Below are positions 17,286 to 22,145 of a stretch of DNA of 22,145 nt, piece by piece. The DNA is from Paratrimastix pyriformis (lineage: Eukaryota; Preaxostyla; Paratrimastigidae). The stretch spans positions 1-22,145 of the forward strand of contig JAPMOS010000376.1 in NCBI GenBank assembly GCA_027972325.1, written 5' to 3'. The position numbers were made by a program, and so were the translations under genes. Numbering within the stretch: position 1 is the first letter of the stretch; the number at the start of each line of letters is the position of its first letter. The notes beneath the pieces are model-generated. The model saw nothing but the letters and a program-made list of their open reading frames with translations. It made no database searches and had not been told where the DNA came from.

Positions 17286-17731
17286 CGGACGAGCATCCTC
17301 CCCTGCAGCGTGATGAAGACGATCTTTGCAACGTGCGCGCACCGGCGGTGGATGACTGGGACCTCCACACGGTCAAGCCTGCGGACGAGCCCTCTCCACC
17401 AGAGACCATTCTTGCTCCTCCTCCCACCCCTCCTCACGCACCTGTGACGGAACCCGAGCCTTCTCTTCAACCCCTGATCCCGCCTCCTCTGGACTTCGGT
17501 TCCCTCGCTGGAACCAACGATGACATTGCGTCTGGCCCCAGCCTCGATGAGTTATTGATGGCCGCCTTCGACCCCAGCGACCCCACCGACCCCACCGACC
17601 CCACCGACCCCACCGACCCCACCGACCCCACCGACCCCACCGACCCCACCGACCCCACCGACCCCACCGACCCCACCGACCCCACCGACCCCACCGACCC
17701 CACCGGGGAATTCGATCATGTTTTGCATTGA
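17267..17731 (+). CDS. Pro/Asp-rich C-terminal tail with PTD repeat
   Basis: This open frame follows the methyltransferase motif I region. It starts VTDEHPPLQRDEDDL-like and acidic, becomes Pro-rich, then runs through 14 copies of a 9-bp unit encoding Pro-Thr-Asp, and ends GEFDHVLH before the stop. It is likely the disordered tail of the same protein. The start given is the first ATG, not a demonstrated one. Confidence 0.4.
   Translation: MLFPIVTDEHPPLQRDEDDLCNVRAPAVDDWDLHTVKPADEPSPPETILAPPPTPPHAPVTEPEPSLQPLIPPPLDFGSLAGTNDDIASGPSLDELLMAAFDPSDPTDPTDPTDPTDPTDPTDPTDPTDPTDPTDPTDPTDPTDPTGEFDHVLH
17581..17706. repeat. 9-bp minisatellite, 14 copies of CCCCACCGA
   Basis: Fourteen perfect or near-perfect tandem copies, in frame with the tail of the plus-strand region, where it encodes (PTD)n. 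Perfect copies suggest recent expansion. Confidence 0.95.
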
Positions 17732-17738
17732 TGTCTTC

Positions 17739-17772
17739 CATGTTCTGTTGCTGTCATACAAAACAGAACATG
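17739..17772. terminator. Perfect 11-bp stem-loop just past the last stop
   Basis: CATGTTCTGTT (17739-17749) and its exact complement AACAGAACATG (17762-17772) flank a 12-base loop, seven bases after the stop at 17731. It may be a 3'-end RNA structure or an element end. The role is not known. Confidence 0.4.
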
Positions 17773-17956
17773 TGGTTGTCGCTGGTTCTATGAATAGGAA
17801 TTTTGGGGAGGGGTGTCCCACGGAATGATCATGGCCGACCTTCAGTCATTCGTCATCTGGGGATGAAGAGGGAGGGTCGCCTGTTCATGAAAACCCGCGG
17901 GCGCTCATGAGGTGGCGAGCTTCGTGCTTTTTTCTATAGAATTCTCATTGTCTGTA
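17773..17956. other. Gene-free end of the GC-rich block
   Basis: No coding frame, repeat or RNA gene was recognised. Composition grades towards AT at the right edge, where the 16-base direct repeat begins. Confidence 0.5.
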
Positions 17957-17972
17957 GCGTCGACAGAAACCC
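17957..17972. repeat. Direct repeat at the right edge of the GC-rich block
   Basis: Matches 5391-5406 at 14 of 16 positions, in the same orientation, at the point where AT-rich virus-like sequence resumes. Confidence 0.5.
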
Positions 17973-18023
17973 TGGAACAGTGATGTATCACAAAATAGTG
18001 GACTCGTCGATGAGATACAAAAG

Positions 18024-18491
18024 ATGAAACGTTACATCAACAAGTACGAATCCTCAGTAAATTCATGCTGGGGTATCTTAAAGAAAAAGGTGACTGAACG
18101 GATGCAAAATTTCGAAAATGAATGGCTCGGATTTATCAAAATGTGGAGCGTCGTATATCAAAATGATAAGTATAATGGCATCACCTACGATTTAATCCTG
18201 CAAGCTATCGAAGCAAACAACATAATTGACATCTGTGTGATGAATGTGAAATACAACAACATTATCTATAAGTTCATCCGCTACTTCGAGCTGTATGTCG
18301 TAAAGAATGATAAGACTGTCGTGTCAACCAATAAGTATGAACTCAGTTTAATGCTTCCTGATGCATCTGAAACTGTATCTAACATCGCTACATCCATTTC
18401 TGGCATCATCACCAATACAAAAGTCCTCGATAAAAGCACATTGCTTCGTCAAGTATCAAATCTAATGTCGATGAAATCACTTACTGCTTAA
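18024..18491 (+). CDS. Hypothetical virus-like frame right of the GC block (155 aa)
   Basis: Family not recognised. Residues 1-60 are Lys/Tyr/Trp-rich and helical. Residues 60-110 hold Ile/Tyr-rich segments with repeated NNII patterns. The C-terminus is Ser/Thr/Ile-rich and lacks a clear anchor. The frame is open a little upstream of the ATG towards the junction, so its true N-terminus may lie elsewhere. Same strand as 4956-5390 on the other side of the GC block, so the two may be parts of one gene split by the insertion. It converges with 18536-19006, with a 44-base gap. Confidence 0.5.
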   Translation: MKRYINKYESSVNSCWGILKKKVTERMQNFENEWLGFIKMWSVVYQNDKYNGITYDLILQAIEANNIIDICVMNVKYNNIIYKFIRYFELYVVKNDKTVVSTNKYELSLMLPDASETVSNIATSISGIITNTKVLDKSTLLRQVSNLMSMKSLTA

Positions 18492-18535
18492 GCTCGAGCC
18501 TAATTTAAGCTCATTCCACTTCTTCTCGTACTTCT

Positions 18536-19006
18536 TTATGAACTCTCGATTGACACAAATTCTTTGTATAACTTCTTATCTTCAATACCATTAGCCTGTA
18601 ATAATTTGTATATGATGAACTTGTAATTCATTCTATACTTACTGATGGCTAACCTGTCTTTTATCTTAGCAAACTGTCTCTTCATGCTTTCCCTGACTGT
18701 TGGTGCTATCTGATAATGTACCATCTTGCTAAACACCTGGTTGAAATAATTCGATGGTTTATATGGCACATAATGTGATTTATTACGTGCTGCTCGCTCT
18801 TCCTGAAAATTACATACAAATGGTGTCTCTAACACACATCCACAGTTCTGACAGACATTTAAACCTTCTGGTGTTGTAACTGCATCTGGCTTATCACAAC
18901 ACTTCCATTCTGGTTCTTTTGGTTCCTTCTCAACTTCCTGTCTATATAAGTCCAATGATAACTGCATCAGACGCTTTCTCTCTGCTTTCTCATCCATCTC
19001 CTTCAT
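18536..19006 (-). CDS. Zinc-ribbon transcription factor, VLTF3/TFIIB-like (156 aa)
   Basis: Residues 35-57 form a zinc ribbon: KCC (C36, C37), then GLNVCQNCG (C52, C55). This is the pattern of TFIIB-type and viral late transcription factor 3 ribbons. It is followed by YVPYKPSNYFNQVFSKM (about 80-95) and a helical domain ending in a MNYKFIIYKLLQ stretch. That matches the ribbon plus 'Y..x..NYF' domain plan of VLTF3 (poxvirus A2) and its homologues in large DNA viruses, which drive late gene transcription. The N-terminus is a charged helix. A cellular-type TFIIB is less likely because the cyclin repeats are absent. The homology is judged by eye. Confidence 0.55.
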   Translation of the reverse strand: MKEMDEKAERKRLMQLSLDLYRQEVEKEPKEPEWKCCDKPDAVTTPEGLNVCQNCGCVLETPFVCNFQEERAARNKSHYVPYKPSNYFNQVFSKMVHYQIAPTVRESMKRQFAKIKDRLAISKYRMNYKFIIYKLLQANGIEDKKLYKEFVSIESS

Positions 19007-19885
19007 GATTAATATAACAATAGATTATATTAAATCAAAAACGACAAAGTTAAAATGGAGTGGCTGCTTGAACTTAAGCATCCACATATTAAACACTGCA
19101 AAGGCTAAAAGTACACTTGAAAAGCAATGCTGCGTAACAATAGTTGTTCGCTACGATACTCTCGGGCGGAAGGATTTGTGGTCACTTGAAATCCCGGGTT
19201 CGTAGTGACGTGCAAAAAAGCACGAACGACATGAACTGTAAGTTCACACGTAACTGAAACTATGTTACCGTTATCGCTCTTCATATTGGTATTTTTTGCC
19301 TTCTAAGCAACTTACATGATTCCATGGATGTATTCTGTTCAGTGATAGCCTGCGAAACACTTTTAGCGCTTTTCAGTGCTTCCGGTTCTATTTGAACAAA
19401 ATTCATTTGATGCTAAGCTCAATTCATGAGAAAACAACGCTGCGAAACACAATTGATATCTGAATGTGTTCCCGTCATTATTTAATCACTGCATGGCTTC
19501 TCATCAAAACATCCAACCATTCAGTCGGCTTCTTATGCAATGCACACAGATGTGTGCATTCGAATGAATGGTGCTACCATTCATTGCATGTATGCGGCTG
19601 ATAGAATAGCACCTTTATGTGGTACTACTCCATAATTACTATATTTCATAATTCTTTAAGCCATTTTTAGAAAATAATTTGAGCTATATGCATTATTTCA
19701 TGTCACTTTGCTGAGCCTTCAGTGATCCTGATTGAAATTTTGCTCATCTTGAACCTGTATCTAAAAATCACTACTTTCTCATTTTTGCCTCTTCTTGGTG
19801 CCCTATCTACTCAAATTCATCAAAAGTAAGATATCCATTGGATATATTAGCTAAAAGTAAAACTGAAATCGAGAAAACACTCTAT
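19007..19885. other. 880-base gene-free region with palindromes
   Basis: No convincing gene. A short plus-strand frame at 19005-19205 has poor coding character. The region lies between the 5' end of the minus-strand zinc-ribbon gene and the 3' end of 19886-20380, so it probably contains that gene's promoter. It also holds the double palindrome at 19535-19589 and two exact copies of TGCGAAACAC (19351 and 19441). A replication or packaging site is possible. Confidence 0.45.
19535..19589. other. Double palindrome forming a potential three-way junction
   Basis: Two adjacent near-perfect hairpins are present. The first is AATGCACACA/TGTGTGCATT with a GA loop (19539-19560). The second is AATGAATGGT/ACCATTCATT with a GCT loop (19563-19585). 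They are enclosed by ATGC (19535-19538) pairing with GCAT (19586-19589). All stems are perfect. Such structure is rare by chance. Confidence 0.7.
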
Positions 19886-20380
19886 TTAGAAATCAATGAG
19901 GTACTCATAAAGTGCATCCTTATCTTCCTTCTGTATCTTCTTATGGTTTTTTATCTTATCAAAAAGCATTTGCTTGTATTGCTCTTTGTTAGTCTTAGCT
20001 GAAATGCCTAAGTAGGTAATTGATGACTGCAAACTGTTCAATGTCTTCCTGAGTTGTGGTGGTAAGAGTTTCTTTGACTCTCCATACTCAAATACGAGGT
20101 CATCAAATGTAAAACTACTTTCACATCTTTGTTTAACCTGATTTGGATTCAATTTCAATGCTACACTACATGCATATAGTGACTTGTATATTGTTTTCTG
20201 ACCATCAGTTGTATTTGTCACTATTACTTGAGTCCTTGCTCCTTTCACATATTTCTCCTTCTTCTTGTATTCTCTCGGCTTGTAGTTCGACAAATCCTTG
20301 CAAAAGGTCTTCTTGTATTTCTCCTGTTGGTATTCTTTGCGCTCATCTTCAGTGCGACATGCTTTAATCATATTAAGCAT
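19886..20380 (-). CDS. Hypothetical lysine-rich protein next to the GIY-YIG domain (164 aa)
   Basis: Very Lys/Gln/Tyr-rich. A possible small DNA-binding module lies at about 65-85 (YKSLYACSVALKLNPNQVKQ), which resembles the nuclease-associated NUMOD-type helix-turn-helix seen after GIY-YIG domains. It overlaps the end of 20368-20640 and may belong to the same nuclease gene; that relation is left open. C-terminal residues 110-164 are helical. Confidence 0.45.
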   Translation of the reverse strand: MLNMIKACRTEDERKEYQQEKYKKTFCKDLSNYKPREYKKKEKYVKGARTQVIVTNTTDGQKTIYKSLYACSVALKLNPNQVKQRCESSFTFDDLVFEYGESKKLLPPQLRKTLNSLQSSITYLGISAKTNKEQYKQMLFDKIKNHKKIQKEDKDALYEYLIDF

Positions 20381-20640
20381 CTTGAAACCCTTTTCTGTAT
20401 ATTCTTTGATGTATTTCTCTCTATCTCTTTAATGTTCTCACAATCACAAATGGCTTCTATTTCTTCAATGGTAAACTTGTCAATACCTACTTCTCTCATT
20501 CTGCTGTAAAGCAGATGTGTACATCCACTCTTGACATGCGTTTTATGCACTGCCCATCTCGAACGGATGTTCTTTGTTGAACCTATATATAATTCATTCG
20601 GCTCAACAGTGTTGACTATCTTATATATGTAGTATTTCAT
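20368..20640 (-). CDS. GIY-YIG family nuclease domain (90 aa)
   Basis: The N-terminus has YYIYKIVN (the GIY strand, residues 3-10) and ELYIGST (the YIG strand, residues 16-22), then NIRSRWAVHK with the expected catalytic Arg region (R26/R28), and a helical FTIEEIEA segment with candidate acidic residues (E59-E62, E73). GIY-YIG enzymes cut DNA and occur as homing endonucleases or as genes of Polinton-like and giant viruses. It lies two genes downstream of the polymerase on the same strand. The frame looks short for a whole homing enzyme, so it may be partial. Confidence 0.75.
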   Translation of the reverse strand: MKYYIYKIVNTVEPNELYIGSTKNIRSRWAVHKTHVKSGCTHLLYSRMREVGIDKFTIEEIEAICDCENIKEIERNTSKNIQKRVSRCLI

Positions 20641-20690
20641 TTTACTATACTATAGTATTAGATAATATTTCAACTGTATTTAAGTCACTT

Positions 20691-20900
20691 TCATTTTTGA
20701 TTTTCAGTTGGTGCTTCCAAATTATAATGAATTCTGCTTTGCTCTCTGCCCTGTTTCTGTAACTCTCCATACACTACAGTTTCTTCTAACAATGCTTCTA
20801 ATAGGTTGGTTATGTCTTTCATTGAGCGTTCAATTGATGTAAGTTTAGTATTCATCTTGTCAAATGTTGACTGCTTAGACGATTCCATAATAATGAACAC
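20691..20900 (-). CDS. Small coiled-coil protein (69 aa)
   Basis: Residues 8-50 show heptad-like Leu/Ile/Met spacing (MNTKLTSIERSMKDITNLLEALL), typical of a short coiled coil, followed by a Gln/Arg-rich tail. The family is unknown. It sits 14 bases downstream of the polymerase frame and about 50 bases upstream of the GIY-YIG gene, on the same strand, so it is likely co-transcribed with them. An alternative start at Met5 exists. Confidence 0.45.
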   Translation of the reverse strand: MFIIMESSKQSTFDKMNTKLTSIERSMKDITNLLEALLEETVVYGELQKQGREQSRIHYNLEAPTENQK

Positions 20901-20914
20901 TGATAAAATTTCAC

Positions 20915-22145
20915 TTATTCTTTTGATTCTTCCATTTTAATCCGGTAATGTCCATAAGCGTAACTGTCAGTCTTGTTTCTGAGATACCTTTTGTCATCAT
21001 AAGAGCACAATGCAAACTTGTTCACTGCTACTGAATATAACTGATGGTACTTGCATTGAATTGTGCAAAATTTCACCTTAGGATGTGCCTTATCAATCTC
21101 TTCTTCATTCTTTTTCTCCATCTCTTCATTCTTTTTCTCCATCTCTTCATCAATCTCTTCATCAGTCTCTTCATCATTCTTTCTCTGTTTGCGCTTTGGC
21201 TTCAGACATTCTGAGTTCAGACATTCCATGAATCTTTTGTGTGATAATTCTTGCTTGATTGCTGACTTCTTCACACCTTTGCATTTGGCATGCTTCTCTT
21301 CATCACCTTCTATGACATATGAATACATCTTCGAACGTAATCCACAGAACTCTATGATTTGCTTGCCTTTGGCTTCATCCTTGAACTTTCCAATCTTGGC
21401 AATGTTTTTTTCGCTGAATAGTGCATTGTCCTCTGGATAATTGGATGTATCGAGTTCGTCTTCAAATTCTTTCATGTCTTCGCAGATGTCTTCTGTCTCC
21501 ACAGCTACACATAAACTGTCAGTGTCAGTGAATAGCAACTTGACTTTGTCCCCATACTTTGCTTTTAGCGTATTGTAGTAAAAGTCATACATGTGCATCT
21601 TGGATAAGTCTAATATTGATTGTCCAACTGCTATTGGCATGTTCAATTTGACTGATGTCTGTCTTGCATGTATGCCTACGAGTTTATCACCAAATATCAC
21701 TGTCTTCTCATAATTTGGCTTGGCTACGAGCTTACGTGCCTTCTCCTCACTGGAGGTTAGTGTAAAGTTGATATGAGAACGATTGTTCTGCATGGTTTTT
21801 CCAAATACTGCATTGTTTGCTAATTTGAAGAGCGCCTTCTCGAATTCATTCTTTGTTTTCGAACGCTCGTTGGTATTGAATCCTATGTAGTCTTCTAACC
21901 ATGGTTTTGATTAAATGACATCACTCTTTAACTGCTTTCAGTTCCATCCCTAAACTCAAATATAGCTGGGTGCCCGATAATGCACAACGTAATCATTCTT
22001 ATCTTCAAAATCGCAAATCAACTTCAACTTTCGCCTGCTTTAGGCTTAAATTCGTCTTCAACAACTTCTGGTATTCAGATAACTTTTCATCTTCTACAAC
22101 CTTCTTGCATGGCGCGCTAATGGATAATCATTGTGCATGTCAGTA
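20915..22145 (-). pseudogene. Polinton/adintovirus-type family B DNA polymerase, C-terminal part, broken
   Basis: The main open stretch (20915-21793, 292 residues) carries the polymerase C motif FTDTDS (residues 88-93), the MPIxVGxSILDLSKxHMYDFYYN segment before it, SKMYSY and KCKGVKK (the KxKG motif), and a C-terminal YDDKRYLR...YAYGH. All are typical of protein-primed-type PolB of Polintons and adintoviruses. Just upstream, the motif B region (KLANNAVFGKTM) and the preceding WLEDYI...NT segment are readable to the window edge with a few interruptions. Palm and thumb parts are here; the exonuclease and terminal-protein-type regions lie beyond the window. As a fossil it is broken in about two or three places in this part. 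Confidence 0.85.
21102..21143. repeat. Two 21-bp tandem copies in the polymerase frame
   Basis: Two exact 21-base copies encode a repeated E-E-M-E-K-K-N unit within an acidic/basic insertion (about residues 200-235), which most relatives would be expected to lack. Confidence 0.8.

Larger units (their letters stand above)
13197..17731 (+). other. Plus-strand region with intron-like gaps, ending in a methyltransferase module
   Basis: Several plus-strand open stretches share codon style and direction: 13197-13315, 13624-14265, 14727-15279, about 15340-16200 and 16571-17731. Gaps between or within them look like short introns with GT...AG ends and pyrimidine-rich 3' ends. The order is a short acidic N-terminal piece, a long Pro/Ala/Lys-rich disordered part, an unrecognised folded region, and a beta-class-like DNA methyltransferase ending in a PTD repeat. 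It may be one long gene or more than one, host or mobile. Frames do not line up everywhere even allowing for introns, so it may be decayed. I do not propose a spliced product. Confidence 0.45.
17973..22145. mobile_element. Right segment of the AT-rich virus-like element (Polinton/adintovirus-related)
   Basis: AT-rich with compact genes, mostly on the minus strand, and no introns seen. It contains a broken Polinton/adintovirus-type DNA polymerase, a GIY-YIG domain, a VLTF3-like zinc-ribbon protein and unrecognised frames. It continues beyond the right edge. Breaks appear few, so the copy looks fairly young. The Polinton/adintovirus label rests on the polymerase alone; the zinc-ribbon protein and the L1-like gene in the left block are more typical of large nucleocytoplasmic viruses. 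Confidence 0.65.

Noticed and set aside
17467-17741. Minus-strand Gly/Val/Ser or Gly/Arg/Trp repeat frames over the PTD minisatellite
   Set aside because: Antisense shadows of the 9-bp repeat; the plus-strand frame fits the neighbouring coding direction better.
19005-19205. Short plus-strand frame as a gene
   Set aside because: Poor coding character, overlap with the start of the zinc-ribbon gene's upstream region, and no recognisable domain.
19131-19215. Possible tRNA-like GGTTCG stretch in the gene-free gap
   Set aside because: The T-loop consensus is incomplete and no matching acceptor, D or anticodon stems could be paired.

Overview
The window is eukaryotic DNA with three compositional blocks. 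Bases 1 to about 5390 and about 17970 to 22145 are AT-rich, compact and virus-like, with short intergenic gaps and genes on both strands. The 12.6 kb between them is strikingly GC-rich. It holds retroelement remnants, micro- and minisatellites and a plus-strand region with intron-like gaps. A near-identical 16-base direct repeat (5391-5406 and 17957-17972) sits at the two junctions. The simplest reading is one AT-rich integrated dsDNA virus or Polinton-type element interrupted by a GC-rich insertion. Two separate viral fragments, or a mis-assembly, cannot be excluded. The host is not identifiable from sequence alone; short introns and gene-dense viral DNA in GC-rich surroundings suggest a protist, which is inference.

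Left viral block: eight fairly intact reading frames and a partial frame at the window edge. The best-supported call is a myristoylated, C-terminally anchored membrane protein of poxvirus L1/F9 architecture (3633-4286). It is divergently paired with a cysteine-containing, tail-anchored protein (2410-3585) that could be an entry-complex partner. Three frames carry [ML]xGG sites of the kind cut by adenovirus/ASFV-type virion proteases, so this block looks like structural and virion genes.

Right viral block: a protein-primed-type family B DNA polymerase of the Polinton/adintovirus kind (20915 to the window edge, broken), a GIY-YIG nuclease domain, a small coiled-coil frame and a VLTF3/TFIIB-like zinc-ribbon transcription factor. 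An 880-base gene-free stretch between them carries a dense double palindrome. Polinton-type polymerase beside NCLDV/pox-like transcription and entry genes is the most unusual gene combination here.

GC-rich block: from 5632 to 9688 (minus) lie remnants of a Ty3/gypsy-type element (gag-like frames, integrase and its C-terminal module, no reverse transcriptase seen), interrupted by a GAT microsatellite. From 10361 to 13113 (minus) is a small chromovirus derivative with about 82-bp terminal repeats, gag, protease and chromodomain but most of pol missing. From 13197 to 17731 (plus) is an unrecognised region with intron-like gaps sharing an unusual GTCTGY start. It ends in a beta-class-like (N4/N6) DNA methyltransferase module and a 9-bp (Pro-Thr-Asp) repeat. 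All virus-like and LTR elements are described as fossils; breaks are not itemised.
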